Positions 7,704 through 16,413 of a DNA stretch of 64,000 nucleotides are shown here, one piece after another. Below the pieces are notes generated by a model that was given only the letters and a program-made list of their open reading frames with translations, was not told the origin of the DNA and did no database searches. This DNA is from Pseudomonas syringae pv. cilantro (GTDB taxonomy: Bacteria > Pseudomonadota > Gammaproteobacteria > Pseudomonadales > Pseudomonadaceae). Position numbers and translations under genes: made by a program. Every line of letters begins with the position of its first letter. Position 1 is the stretch's first letter. The DNA is taken from the NCBI RefSeq assembly GCF_001293775.1, contig NZ_LGLN01000029.1:60605-124604 (forward strand), written 5' to 3'.

Positions 7704-8837
7704 ATGGACAGCAGCGCAGCTTTTTCCAATCCTACAAAGCTTCGTGCTGATCTGCTTCGTGGTCGTCTCGATGTCAGCGTCGATTCGTCCACCATTGCCC
7801 CGGATTCACTGTTCGGCTTTGCTGAACGGCGCAACCCGAAGCGCGCGTTTCTATTTGTCTCGCGAGTGCTGGGGCGCCATATCCCGGCGCGCCCGAGCGT
7901 CATGCTCAAGAGTTTCCAGGACCTGGCCCACAAGATTCCGGCAGACCTGCCCGGCCCGGTGCTGGTCATCGGCATGGCCGAAACGGCCGTCGGTCTCGGC
8001 GCTGGCGTGCACCGGGCCTACAGCGCAACGCGCCCCGATGCGCTGTATCTGGTCAGCACCCGCCACCCGACCGGCACCGAATTGTTCGCCCGCTTCGAAG
8101 AAGAACACAGCCACGCCAGCGCCCATCTGATTCATCTGCCCACCGACCCGGCGCTGCGCGACATGATGCTTAACGCCCGCTCGCTGGTACTGGTCGACGA
8201 TGAGGCTTCCACGGGCAAGACCTTCATCAATCTCCACCAAGCGCTGGTCGCGGCCGGTTTGAGCAACATCGAGCGGGTGGTGACCTGCGTGCTGACCGAC
8301 TGGTCGGCGGGCGCGGTCAGCACGTCGATGGGGGCTTTGGCCGAACAAGTGTCGCTGTTGCAGGGCTCTTATTCCTTCGACGAAGACGTCAGCGCGCCAC
8401 TGCCGGACATGCCGGAAGTCGGCACCGTCGCGATGGGCGACTGGCCATTGGTCACCGCCAATGACTGGGGGCGCATGGGCGTGTTGTCGGTCGCCGATAC
8501 CCTGGCACCGGGCCTGACGGTCAACAAGGGCGAACGGGTGTTGGTGGTCGGCACCAGTGAGTTCGTCTGGCGTCCGTTTCTACTCGCCGAGCGTCTGGAA
8601 AAAGCCGGGGCTGATGTGCACTTCAGTTCCACCAGCCGTTCACCGATTGCGCTGGGTCATGCCATCGATCACGCGCTGTCGTTCTCTGATAACTACGGGC
8701 TGGGCATTCCCAACTTTCTTTATAACGTGCGTCCGGGTCAGTTCGACCGGGTGCTGATCTGCACCGAGACTCCGAAGCAGGCCGTGCCTGCCGAGCTGAT
8801 CGAAGCACTGAACGCCGAGGTCATCTGCGATGAGTAA
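7704..8837 (+). CDS. Phosphoribosyltransferase-domain protein of ter module
   Basis: A 377-aa protein with a type I phosphoribosyltransferase fold. The PRPP loop is VDDEASTGKT at residues 164-173, and the region before it (VIGMAETAVGLGAG, TRHPTGTELF) matches ter-associated PRTases. The C-terminal part (NKGERVLVVGTSEFVWRPF, GLGIPNFLYNV) matches the TRSP-type domain that follows these PRTases. The start at 7704 is chosen for the AGGA seven bases upstream. It overlaps the next gene by 8 nt (ATGAGTAA), implying translational coupling. It is predicted to transfer a phosphoribosyl group in synthesis of a nucleoside-like product; the base acceptor is unknown. Confidence 0.82.
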   Translation: MDSSAAFSNPTKLRADLLRGRLDVSVDSSTIAPDSLFGFAERRNPKRAFLFVSRVLGRHIPARPSVMLKSFQDLAHKIPADLPGPVLVIGMAETAVGLGAGVHRAYSATRPDALYLVSTRHPTGTELFARFEEEHSHASAHLIHLPTDPALRDMMLNARSLVLVDDEASTGKTFINLHQALVAAGLSNIERVVTCVLTDWSAGAVSTSMGALAEQVSLLQGSYSFDEDVSAPLPDMPEVGTVAMGDWPLVTANDWGRMGVLSVADTLAPGLTVNKGERVLVVGTSEFVWRPFLLAERLEKAGADVHFSSTSRSPIALGHAIDHALSFSDNYGLGIPNFLYNVRPGQFDRVLICTETPKQAVPAELIEALNAEVICDE

Positions 8838-9588
8838 CGACCGCCCGCTGATCTTTGTCGATCTGGACGACACACTGTTCCAGACCGCCCGCAAAACACC
8901 GGCTGACATTGAAAAACACGTTGCCACGCTCGACATCAGTGGCAATGCCAACGGTTACATGACCAATGTGCAGAAGTCCTTTGCGCACTGGTTGCTGGCG
9001 CATTCCGATGTAGTGCCGGTGACCGCGCGCAGCGTCGAGGCCTATAGCCGGGTCAAACTGCCGTTTACCGCAGGCGCGATCTGTTCCCATGGCGGTGTGA
9101 TGCTCGATGTCATGGGGCGACTCGACCATGACTGGAACGAGCAGATGAAACAGACCCTGGCCAGCTATCAGTCGCGTCTGCATGAACTATGTGCTGCGAC
9201 GCTGGCAATAGGTCAGGAACTGGGCTTTTCATTGCGCGGCTGGGTGGTCGAAGAGGCGCAGTTGTTCCATTACGTGGTGACCAAGCACAACGAGAGTGAT
9301 GACAGTATCCTCACGCACGTGCTGGCCGAAGTGCAGGCACGCGGTCTGCTCGACGGCATGCATATTCACGGTAACGGCAACAACCTGGCTTTTTTGCCTG
9401 AAGGTCTGGCTAAGCGCTACGCTGTTCAAGAGTGGTTGCGTCGCGACAAGGTGATCAACGGCGAGCGCCCGGTGCTGGGTTTTGGCGACAGCATTACCGA
9501 CCTGGGCTTCATGGATGAATGCCACTGGTGGGCGACGCCTGCCCGCAGTCAGTTGGCGAAAATGTTTGTCGGAGCTGCGCATGAGTGA
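8830..9588 (+). CDS. HAD-superfamily phosphatase of ter module (Cof-like)
   Basis: A 252-aa haloacid dehalogenase-type phosphatase. The motifs are I, DLDDT at residues 11-15; II, VTAR; III, a Lys in EGLAKRYAV; and IV, GFGDSITDLGFM. The long cap between motifs II and III is of the Cof/sucrose-phosphatase type, which suggests a sugar-phosphate or nucleotide-like substrate. It overlaps the upstream PRTase gene and the downstream StiP gene by 8 nt each, so the three are probably translated in fixed proportion. The likely role is removal of a phosphate from the product of the neighbouring PRTases; this is inferred from context only. Confidence 0.83.
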   Translation: MSNDRPLIFVDLDDTLFQTARKTPADIEKHVATLDISGNANGYMTNVQKSFAHWLLAHSDVVPVTARSVEAYSRVKLPFTAGAICSHGGVMLDVMGRLDHDWNEQMKQTLASYQSRLHELCAATLAIGQELGFSLRGWVVEEAQLFHYVVTKHNESDDSILTHVLAEVQARGLLDGMHIHGNGNNLAFLPEGLAKRYAVQEWLRRDKVINGERPVLGFGDSITDLGFMDECHWWATPARSQLAKMFVGAAHE

Positions 9589-10675
9589 TCCCGTTCACGG
9601 GCTGGAGACAGTGGGTAGCGGAAGCTATCTCAAGGACGACGTGCATTTTCTGTTGCGCAGTATCGAGATGCAGACCACCAGTGTCGAAGAGAAGGAACGC
9701 CTGATCCAGACACGGCAAAAGCATTACTCGGAGATGATCAGCGAGGAGTCTGCGCCTAGCGACGCCCACAAGGCGCTTTACGAGCGTGCGCTCAGCCAGA
9801 ACGGCGCGCGCATGGCGACCGATGTACACGCATTGGCGCAGGCGCTGGATCGGCAATGCACCGGGTCTGAAATCGTTCTGGTGTCGTTCGTGCGGGCCGG
9901 TCTGCCGCTTGGCGTGTTGTTGCGTCGGGCCCTGATCGATCTGGGCCGCGAAGCTCATCACTATGGCATCAGCATCGTCCGCGATCGCGGCATCGACAAG
10001 GTGGCACTCGAGGCCATCATTCAGGCCCACGGCGCGCAAAATATTGTGTTTGTCGATGGCTGGACCGGTAAAGGCGCGATCTCCGGGGAAATCCGCCGCA
10101 GCCTGGCGGGCGATGCGCGCTTTCCGGAAGACCCACGGCTGGTGGTGCTGGCCGACCCGTGCGGCAGTGCCTGGCTGGCGGCCTCGGCGGAAGACTGGGT
10201 GATTCCGTCCGGCATTCTCGGCGCAACGGTCTCCGGGCTGGTGTCGCGTTCCATCTGGCCAGCAGACGGCGGGCTGCACGGCTGCGTGGTGTACGAGCAT
10301 CTGCAGGACCATGACGTCACGCGTTCTTTTATTGAACAGATCGAACGCCAGCGTCGTCGAAAGTGTTCGACGCTGATGCTTAGCCCCTGGACGCCGACGC
10401 AGCGCCTCGAACTCAAGACCGCTGCCTCGCGGGTGATCGACAGCCTGGCCGAACGCTTCGGGGTGAATAACCTCAACCGCGTCAAGCCGGGCATTGCCGA
10501 AGCGACCAGGGCGGTGATGCGTCGTGTGCCGGACCACGTGCTGGTGCGCAACCTGACCGACGGCGACGTGCAACTGCTGCTGCACCTGACAGAAAAGGCG
10601 GGCATCCCCGTTGAGGAAGTCGGCGATGCCCTGGGCCCATACCGGGCGGTGACCATCATACGGAGTCTCAGCTAA
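9581..10675 (+). CDS. StiP-type PRTase-like protein with C-terminal PELOTA domain
   Basis: A 364-aa protein. Residues about 10-290 match the StiP/PRTase_1 family annotated as cysteine protease StiP but with a phosphoribosyltransferase-like fold: YLKDDVHFLLR, VSFVRAGLPLGVLLRRAL, and a PRPP-loop-like DGWTGKGA at 159-166. The C-terminal ~65 residues (VKPGIAEATRAVMRRVP ... VEEVGDALGPYRAVTIIR) match the PELOTA RNA-binding domain. The start at 9581 overlaps the HAD stop by 8 nt (ATGAGTGA); the longer open frame from 9482 is a shadow over the HAD gene. It may be a second PRTase or an RNA-linked factor; the protease label from databases is doubtful from sequence. Confidence 0.8.
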   Translation: MSDPVHGLETVGSGSYLKDDVHFLLRSIEMQTTSVEEKERLIQTRQKHYSEMISEESAPSDAHKALYERALSQNGARMATDVHALAQALDRQCTGSEIVLVSFVRAGLPLGVLLRRALIDLGREAHHYGISIVRDRGIDKVALEAIIQAHGAQNIVFVDGWTGKGAISGEIRRSLAGDARFPEDPRLVVLADPCGSAWLAASAEDWVIPSGILGATVSGLVSRSIWPADGGLHGCVVYEHLQDHDVTRSFIEQIERQRRRKCSTLMLSPWTPTQRLELKTAASRVIDSLAERFGVNNLNRVKPGIAEATRAVMRRVPDHVLVRNLTDGDVQLLLHLTEKAGIPVEEVGDALGPYRAVTIIRSLS

Positions 10676-11625
10676 TGGCCTTATTCTCGCCTTATGCGCT
10701 GGGGGCAACGCTGTACATGCCCGCTACCCGTGACGACATCGTCGACGTCGTGTTCGGTGACAAGATTCCCGAGTTGCGGTCGCTGGTGGTGTGTCTGGAA
10801 GATGCCGTCGCGTTAATCGACGTCGACACCGCGCTGCTCAACCTGCGTCAGGTGCTTACGCGTATTCAGGATCGTGGCGGACGGCCCGCTAATGGGCCGC
10901 TGCTGTTCGTCCGGCCGCGTGATGCTGCCATGGCGCGCATTCTCAACGACTGGCCGCTGATGGCCCATGTCGACGGGTTCGTTGTCCCCAAGCTCTCGCT
11001 GACCAATCTGATCAGTTGGGAGCAGGCCGTGACCAATCCGGCGCTGGCCTTGATGCCGACGCTGGAAACACCGGAAGTCTTCAATCCCGGAGCGATGGTC
11101 GAGTTGGGGCAGGCTTTGAAGGCCAGTCTCGACGAACGGATCATTGCGCTGCGCATTGGCGGCAACGACCTGATGGGCTGCCTGGGCCTGCGCCGTAATC
11201 CGGCCATGACGCTGTACTCGACGCCGATGGGCTACGTCATTCCCATGCTGGCCGGAGTCATGGGCGCGCAGGGGTTTGCCCTGACCGCGCCAGTGTTCGA
11301 ACAACTGGCCACGCCAGACGTTCTGGAACTGGAACTGGCGCTGGATATGACCAATGGATTGGTCGGCAAGACGGCAATTCACCCTTCGCAGGTCAATATC
11401 ATTCAGAATGCGTTACGCGTCAGTCTGGAAGACATGAACGCCGCCCGGATGATTTTGAACTCTGTGGCGCCCGCCGTGTTCAAGTACAACGATGCTATGT
11501 GTGAACCGGCGACCCATTACAAATGGGCAACCCACATCATGGAGCGCGCCAAATGGCATGGAGTGTTACCCGCACCCGCTTCGATCATGGATGCCAGTAT
11601 TCGACTCGCTGAGGCAGTTAGCTAG
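10675..11625 (+). CDS. CitE-like HpcH/HpaI-family lyase of ter module
   Basis: A 316-aa TIM-barrel protein related to citrate lyase beta subunit and malyl-CoA/malate lyases. Motifs include LRSLVVCLEDAVA with the metal-binding Glu/Asp, FVRPRD (substrate Arg), MPTLETPEVF and LRIGGNDLMGCLGLRR. The ATG shares one base with the upstream stop (TAATG). CitE-like proteins recur in ter biosynthetic clusters, where they are proposed to add or remove a short C-C linked acid unit. It lacks any accompanying citrate lyase alpha or gamma genes, so a role in citrate fermentation is unlikely. Confidence 0.83.
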   Translation: MALFSPYALGATLYMPATRDDIVDVVFGDKIPELRSLVVCLEDAVALIDVDTALLNLRQVLTRIQDRGGRPANGPLLFVRPRDAAMARILNDWPLMAHVDGFVVPKLSLTNLISWEQAVTNPALALMPTLETPEVFNPGAMVELGQALKASLDERIIALRIGGNDLMGCLGLRRNPAMTLYSTPMGYVIPMLAGVMGAQGFALTAPVFEQLATPDVLELELALDMTNGLVGKTAIHPSQVNIIQNALRVSLEDMNAARMILNSVAPAVFKYNDAMCEPATHYKWATHIMERAKWHGVLPAPASIMDASIRLAEAVS

Positions 11626-12372
11626 ATGATAGAACCTGACCTTGAAACCGCAGGACCTGATCTTGAGCCGGTAGGGCCCGACCTTGAAATCGAAGTGGAA
11701 CAGCGCCTGCTGGCAGTGTTCGATTTCGACGGGACCATTACCCGCCATGACAGCTTCGTCCCGTTTCTCAAATTCGCCTTCGGGCAACGTGCCTTTTCTG
11801 TGCGCATGGCGCGGCTCGTATTGCCGAGCCTTGGTTACCTGGCCAAACGCATGACCCGCGACGAACTCAAAGGCCGCCTGATCAAGGCGTTTCTGAGTGG
11901 CGTCGAAGTGCAATGGCTGCAGCAAAAGGCCGAAGCCTTCTGCCAGTCGCACTGGAAACGCCTGATGCGTCCCGCCGCACTTGAATCCATTGCTGCCGAG
12001 ATCGAGAAGGGCGCCATTGTCACGCTATGTTCAGCATCGCCTGCTATGGTCCTGCAACCCTTCGCTGACCGCTTGAAAGTCGAGCTGATCGGCACCAATC
12101 TGGAAGTGATCGACGGCAAGCTGACCGGGCTGATCGAGGGCAGTAATTGCCGCTGCGACTCCAAGGTCGCGCGTCTGGAAAGTGTCTACGGGCCGCTTTC
12201 GCAGTTCCGGGTTCGTGCCTGGGGCGACACCCGAGGTGATCACGAATTGCTCGCCGCTGCCCAGGATGCGCACTGGCGGTTGTTCCATCCGACGTGGCGT
12301 CGAGGCCGTTATAAAGGCCCCGTTAACGCGAAGTTACACAATCCTGATGGTAATGACGGGCCAACACGGTAA
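11626..12372 (+). CDS. HAD-IB family hydrolase with repeated N-terminal tail
   Basis: A 248-aa phosphatase of HAD subfamily IB (SerB-like). Motif I, DFDGT, is at residues 33-37 (AVFDFDGTITRHDSF), motif II is TLCSASP, motif III is near CDSKVARL and motif IV is GDTRGDHE. The first 22 residues consist of three imperfect copies of PDLE-x2-x-G (EPDLETAG, PDLEPVG, PDLEIE), a short tandem duplication absent from typical HAD-IB proteins. The start is ATG 11626, directly after the upstream stop. A later start cannot be excluded, which would leave the repeat untranslated. Probable second phosphatase of the module, substrate unknown. Confidence 0.8.
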   Translation: MIEPDLETAGPDLEPVGPDLEIEVEQRLLAVFDFDGTITRHDSFVPFLKFAFGQRAFSVRMARLVLPSLGYLAKRMTRDELKGRLIKAFLSGVEVQWLQQKAEAFCQSHWKRLMRPAALESIAAEIEKGAIVTLCSASPAMVLQPFADRLKVELIGTNLEVIDGKLTGLIEGSNCRCDSKVARLESVYGPLSQFRVRAWGDTRGDHELLAAAQDAHWRLFHPTWRRGRYKGPVNAKLHNPDGNDGPTR

Positions 12373-12418
12373 GGCTGTAACACTTTTATCCGAATTCCGT
12401 AGTCACATGGAGCGAAAA

Positions 12419-13012
12419 ATGGCACTCACTTTGGCAAAAAACCAGACGATCTCACTCGAGAAAACCGCTGGTACAGGCCTCAAGAAAGTCAGCATGGGCC
12501 TTGGATGGGACCCTGAAAAGGCCAGCGGTTTCTTCGGCAAATTGCTCGGCGGTGGCGGCGGCGATATCGACCTCGATGCTTCCTGCATCATGCTCGACGC
12601 CGATAAAAAACCCCTCGATCTGGTCTGGTTTCGTCAGTTGCAATCGCGCGACGGTGCCATTCTGCACTCTGGTGACAATCGTACCGGCGAAGGCGCGGGT
12701 GATGACGAAACCATCAGCGTCGATCTGGAAAAATTGCCGGCCGCGGTCAAATACCTGGTGTTCACCGTCAACTCGTTCACCGGGCAGAATTTCGAAAAAG
12801 TCGCCAATGCCTACTGCCGCATCGTCGATCTGGGCAGCCGCAACGAGCTGGGCCGTTTCGACCTGTCCGAGAAAGGTCAGCACACCGGCGTAGTGATGTC
12901 TTACCTGTCGCGCACCGCATCGGGCTGGGATTTCACCGCTGTCGGTCAGGCCACCAACGGCCGCACTGCGGATGATCTGGTCGAACTGGCCATCGGAGCT
13001 GTACGCGGATGA
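12419..13012 (+). CDS. terZ: TerD-family protein, TerZ-like
   Basis: A 197-aa TerD-domain protein, starting MALTLAKNQTISLEK. The two calcium-binding motifs of the family are intact (GGDIDLDASCIML and SGDNRTGEGAGDDE). A Gly-rich insertion before DIDLDAS (GKLLGGGGG) is the feature of TerZ-type paralogues. ATG 12419 has GGAG at a good distance; the longer open frame beginning at 12182 runs over the HAD-IB gene and is rejected. The stop overlaps the terA start (ATGA). Probably a cytosolic calcium-binding scaffold that works with TerA-E in tellurite and stress tolerance. Confidence 0.88.
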   Translation: MALTLAKNQTISLEKTAGTGLKKVSMGLGWDPEKASGFFGKLLGGGGGDIDLDASCIMLDADKKPLDLVWFRQLQSRDGAILHSGDNRTGEGAGDDETISVDLEKLPAAVKYLVFTVNSFTGQNFEKVANAYCRIVDLGSRNELGRFDLSEKGQHTGVVMSYLSRTASGWDFTAVGQATNGRTADDLVELAIGAVRG

Positions 13013-14214
13013 CCCAACTTGTACCAGGCGCCAACGCGCCGGTCGCTACCGGGCCTCTGACGGTCGAAATCAGCTACGCCCCGCTGGCGGGTGCCGACAT
13101 CGATGTGTCCGCATTCCTGCTGACGGGTTCGGGCAAGGTTCGTGGCGATCAGGACATGTGCTTCTACGGCCAGAAAAGCGTCAACAATGGTGCGGTCCAG
13201 CAGACAGAAGCGTCGGCGGGCCGTGCGGTGTTCACCCTTGATCCGAGCCGTCTGGATTCGGTCATCGAGAAAGTGGCCCTGACGGCGACTATCTACGAGA
13301 ACAAGGCCAGCTTCGACGCTGTGTCGCGTCTGGCATTGAGCATAACGGGCGGCATCGAAGCAGACATCCCCACCAGCGGCATGAAGGAAACCGCGCTGAT
13401 TCTGGGCGAGTTCTACCTGCGCCAGGGCGCCTGGAAATTCCGCTGCGTTGCGCAGGGTTTTGCAGGCGGCCTGGAGCCGCTGGCGAAAAACTTCGGCGTT
13501 GAAGTCGCCGCGCCGCAGGATCAGCCTGCACCTGCACCTGCACCTGCACCTGCACCTGCACCTGCACCTGCACCTGTTCCAGCACCAGCGGTCAAGTCGA
13601 CGGTCAGTCTGAGCAAGATCACGCTCGACAAGACTCGCGCCTCGGTCAGTCTGGAAAAAACCAGTGCCGGTTTCGGCGAGATCAGGGTCAACCTGAACTG
13701 GAATCGCCGCAGTGACAACAAGGGCGGCGGCTTCTTCTCGATGAAGAAGAGCAATGCCATCGACCTTGATGTAGGCTGCCTTTTCGAATTGCAGGACGGC
13801 TCCAAAGGGGCGGTTCAGGCACTGGGCAATTCGTTCGGGTCGCTCAACAGCGAACCGTTCATCAAGCTGATGGGCGATGACCGCACCGGGTCGATCAGTG
13901 ATGGTGAGTGGCTGCACATCAATGGCGGGCATTGGGGCAAGATTCGTCGCATTCTGGTGTACGCATTCATCTACGAAGGTGCGCCGAACTGGAAAGAAAC
14001 CGACGGGGTGGTCACCATCCATGCGCCGGGCCAGCCACCCATTGAAGTGCGTCTCAATGAAGAGGGCGGCCGTCAGGGCATGTGTGCGATTGCCTTGCTG
14101 GAAAATGACAATGGAGCGGTCAAGGTGACGCGCCGTGTGGATTTCCATAACGGCCACAGCAACATGGACAAAGCCTACGGCTGGGGCATGCGCTGGGCTG
14201 CCGGTTCCAAGTAA
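13009..14214 (+). CDS. terA: TerA-like protein with two TerD-type domains and Ala-Pro linker
   Basis: A 401-aa protein, near the length of enteric TerA. The N-terminal TerD-like domain (to about residue 168) has a degraded calcium motif (DIDVSAFLL) and no GDNRTG. The C-terminal TerA domain (about 200-400) retains IDLDVGCLFEL and MGDDRTGSISDGE. They are joined by an Ala-Pro tract encoded by perfect CCTGCA repeats (residues 173-190). ATGA overlap with terZ implies coupling. A cytosolic member of the Ter complex thought to associate with TerC at the membrane (family knowledge). Confidence 0.88.
   Translation: MTQLVPGANAPVATGPLTVEISYAPLAGADIDVSAFLLTGSGKVRGDQDMCFYGQKSVNNGAVQQTEASAGRAVFTLDPSRLDSVIEKVALTATIYENKASFDAVSRLALSITGGIEADIPTSGMKETALILGEFYLRQGAWKFRCVAQGFAGGLEPLAKNFGVEVAAPQDQPAPAPAPAPAPAPAPAPVPAPAVKSTVSLSKITLDKTRASVSLEKTSAGFGEIRVNLNWNRRSDNKGGGFFSMKKSNAIDLDVGCLFELQDGSKGAVQALGNSFGSLNSEPFIKLMGDDRTGSISDGEWLHINGGHWGKIRRILVYAFIYEGAPNWKETDGVVTIHAPGQPPIEVRLNEEGGRQGMCAIALLENDNGAVKVTRRVDFHNGHSNMDKAYGWGMRWAAGSK
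13525..13572 (+). repeat. (CCTGCA)8 in-frame hexanucleotide repeat in terA
   Basis: Eight perfect CCTGCA units are followed by the variant CCTGTT. Each unit encodes Pro-Ala, so slippage would lengthen or shorten the interdomain linker without breaking the frame. Confidence 0.95.
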
Positions 14215-14264
14215 ACAACACCGTGGTATTTCTGGCTGGCTGTGCCGCCTCATGGGAGATAGAC

Positions 14265-14714
14265 ATGCTGGACTGGTTGAAAACAAACGCAACAGCGGCC
14301 CGCGACAAGCTGGCTACTGAAGTTTCGAAGTTCAAGAATCGCGAATTCATGGACGCTGTGGTTTCCGGCTGTGCGCTGGTATCGGCCGCCGATGGCGATA
14401 TCAGCGCCAGTGAAAAGCAGAAAATGGCCGGCTTCATCCAGAACTCTCAGGAACTGAAAGTTTTCGACATGAAGGACGTCATTCAGGGCTTCCAGGAAGC
14501 CTGCTCCAAGTTTGAGTTCGATTACGAAATTGGCCGTGCCGAGGCATTGAAAACCATCGGCAAGATCAAAAAGAAAGAAGATGCTTCCCGTCTGTTGGTG
14601 CGCGTCTGCTGTGCAATCGGTGGCGCTGATGGCAGCTTCGACGAGAAAGAGCGGGAAGTCTGCCGCACGATCTGTCGCGAGCTTGGCCTGAACCCGTCCG
14701 ATTTTGACCTGTAA
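14265..14714 (+). CDS. terB: Tellurite resistance protein TerB
   Basis: A 149-aa all-helical TerB-family protein (E. coli TerB is 151 aa). Acidic, metal-binding positions are visible in the two similar helical halves (SAADGDISASEKQKM and CAIGGADGSFDEKEREVC), each with a DG.(I/F).. E motif. The start at 14265 gives the normal length and the family N-terminus MLDWLKTNATAARDKL; 14 residues upstream in the same frame are rejected. TerB is proposed to bridge the membrane protein TerC and cytosolic TerD-domain proteins. Confidence 0.93.
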   Translation: MLDWLKTNATAARDKLATEVSKFKNREFMDAVVSGCALVSAADGDISASEKQKMAGFIQNSQELKVFDMKDVIQGFQEACSKFEFDYEIGRAEALKTIGKIKKKEDASRLLVRVCCAIGGADGSFDEKEREVCRTICRELGLNPSDFDL

Positions 14715-14739
14715 TTTTTACCCTAAGGAACGCAGTTAA

Positions 14740-15774
14740 ATGGAAAGCACCTCTCTAGGCTTCCCTCCACTCACGATGGCGGTTTTCGTCGGTCTGGCCA
14801 TTACGGCCATGGCCATCGACATGTTCTCCCACCGGGGCAACAAGCCGATTACCCTGGCGCAAGCCTCGGCGTGGTCGATTTTCTGGGTCGCCATTTCGCT
14901 GGCTTTCGCCGGTTTTCTGTATGTACAGCACGGCGCTGAAGTCGCCACCCTGTTCGTGACCGGTTATGCGCTGGAAAAAGTGCTGAGCGTCGATAACCTG
15001 TTCGTGTTCATGGCGTTGTTCGCCTGGTTCAAGATTCCGGACGGCCTGCGCCACCGCGTTCTGTACTGGGGCATCATCGGTGCCATCGTCTTCCGCGGCA
15101 TCTTCGTGGCTATCGGTACCGGCCTGCTGGCGCTGGGCCCGTGGGTCGAGGTGGTATTCGCGGTCATCGTGGCCTGGACCGCGGTCATGATGCTGCGTGC
15201 CGGTGATGACGACGACGAAGAAGTCGACTACTCGCAGCACATGGCTTATCGCTTCGCCAAGAAATTGTTCCCGGTCTGGCCAAAACTGCACGGCAGCAAC
15301 TTCTTCGTGCGTCGCTCGGTTCTGGAAGAAGAAATCAAGAAGCCTGAAAACGCCGGTATCACGCTGGCTGCCAAAGGCGCGCTGTTCGCAACTCCGCTGT
15401 TCCTGTGTCTGGTTGTGGCAGAGATCTCCGACGTGCTGTTCGCGTTCGACTCCGTGCCTGCAATCATTGCAGTGAGCCGCGAGCCTCTGATCGTGTTCTC
15501 GGCCATGCTGTTCGCAATTCTCGGCCTGCGTACCTTGTATTTCGTACTTGAAGCCCTGAAACGCTACCTGGTGCATCTGGAGAAGGCCGTTATTGCGTTG
15601 CTGTTCTTCATCGCCGTCAAGTTGGGCCTTAACGCGACCAACCACTTGTTCCATCACGGTTACGAGATCAGCGCCAACGCCAGCTTGCTGGTTGTGGTTG
15701 TCGTGCTGATCATCGGTATCGTCGCCAGCCTGCTCTTCCCGGGCAAAGAAGAACCGGCCGAAGAAAAAGCGTAA
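14740..15774 (+). CDS. terC: TerC family integral membrane protein
   Basis: A 344-aa polytopic inner-membrane protein, with about nine hydrophobic segments. The conserved acidic membrane motifs of the family are present (EKVLSVDNLFVFMALF and EISDVLFAFDSVPAI), both associated with metal-ion transport in TerC/Alx relatives. The cytosolic acidic loop (GDDDDEEVDYS) lies mid-protein. It follows terB by 25 nt. TerC is the membrane anchor of the Ter system; a role in manganese or calcium efflux is known for relatives such as Alx and MeeF/MeeY and could apply here. Confidence 0.94.
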   Translation: MESTSLGFPPLTMAVFVGLAITAMAIDMFSHRGNKPITLAQASAWSIFWVAISLAFAGFLYVQHGAEVATLFVTGYALEKVLSVDNLFVFMALFAWFKIPDGLRHRVLYWGIIGAIVFRGIFVAIGTGLLALGPWVEVVFAVIVAWTAVMMLRAGDDDDEEVDYSQHMAYRFAKKLFPVWPKLHGSNFFVRRSVLEEEIKKPENAGITLAAKGALFATPLFLCLVVAEISDVLFAFDSVPAIIAVSREPLIVFSAMLFAILGLRTLYFVLEALKRYLVHLEKAVIALLFFIAVKLGLNATNHLFHHGYEISANASLLVVVVVLIIGIVASLLFPGKEEPAEEKA

Positions 15775-15800
15775 ACACTGGATAAGGAGATATACGAATC

Positions 15801-16376
15801 ATGGCTTTGACTCTGCAAAAAGGTGGCAACCTTTCGCTGTCGAAAACCGACCCGACCCTGACCAATGTCCTCATCGGTCTGGGCTGGGATCCGCGCGCCA
15901 CTGATGGTCAGGACTTTGACCTGGACGCCAGCGCATTCCTGCTGGGCACCAATGGCAAGGTCCGCAGTGAGGCTGACTTCATTTTCTACAACCAGCTCAA
16001 GAGCGCCGATGGTTCCGTCGAACATACCGGCGACAACCGTACCGGTGCCGGTGATGGCGACGACGAAAAGCTCAAGGTCGATCTGACCAATGTGCCTGTC
16101 GATGTCGACAAGATCGTTTTTGTCGTGACCATTCACGATGCCGACACTCGCAAGCAGAACTTCGGTCAGGTGGGTGGCTCGTTTATCCGCGTTATGAACG
16201 AAAAGTCTGGCTCTGAAGTTGTTCGTTATGACCTGGCAGAAGATGCTTCGACCGAAACTGCCATGGTGTTTGCCGAGCTGTACCGCAACGCTGGCGAGTG
16301 GAAGTTTCGTGCGGTTGGCCAAGGTTATGCCGGTGGCCTGAAAGCCGTTGCCAACTCTTTCGGCATGAATTTCTGA
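15801..16376 (+). CDS. terD: Tellurium resistance protein TerD
   Basis: A 191-aa canonical TerD protein (E. coli TerD is 192 aa). It has the repeated calcium-binding features DFDLDASAF (residues 38-46) and [13 protein letters not shown] (from residue 77), followed by [12 protein letters not shown] and the C-terminal block [19 protein letters not shown]. Preceded by AAGGAG. Very similar to the next gene, indicating a tandem duplication. Unlike the degenerate TerD domains elsewhere in the cluster, it keeps all calcium ligands. Confidence 0.95.
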   Translation: MALTLQKGGNLSLSKTDPTLTNVLIGLGWDPRATDGQDFDLDASAFLLGTNGKVRSEADFIFYNQLKSADGSVEHTGDNRTGAGDGDDEKLKVDLTNVPVDVDKIVFVVTIHDADTRKQNFGQVGGSFIRVMNEKSGSEVVRYDLAEDASTETAMVFAELYRNAGEWKFRAVGQGYAGGLKAVANSFGMNF

Positions 16377-16413
16377 TTCACGCCTAACCCTATTTCTGAA
16401 AAGGATTACGAAC

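Noticed and set aside
10675..11625. Citrate lyase subunit as part of citrate fermentation
   Set aside because: No alpha or gamma subunit, ligase or transporter nearby; the context is the ter module.
13525..13572. CRISPR-like tandem repeat
   Set aside because: The units are contiguous 6-bp copies with no spacers and encode an Ala-Pro linker.
13289..13805. Minus-strand frames with Val-Gln or Ala-Gly repeats opposite terA
   Set aside because: They result from reading the CCTGCA hexamer repeat on the other strand; terA is the real gene.
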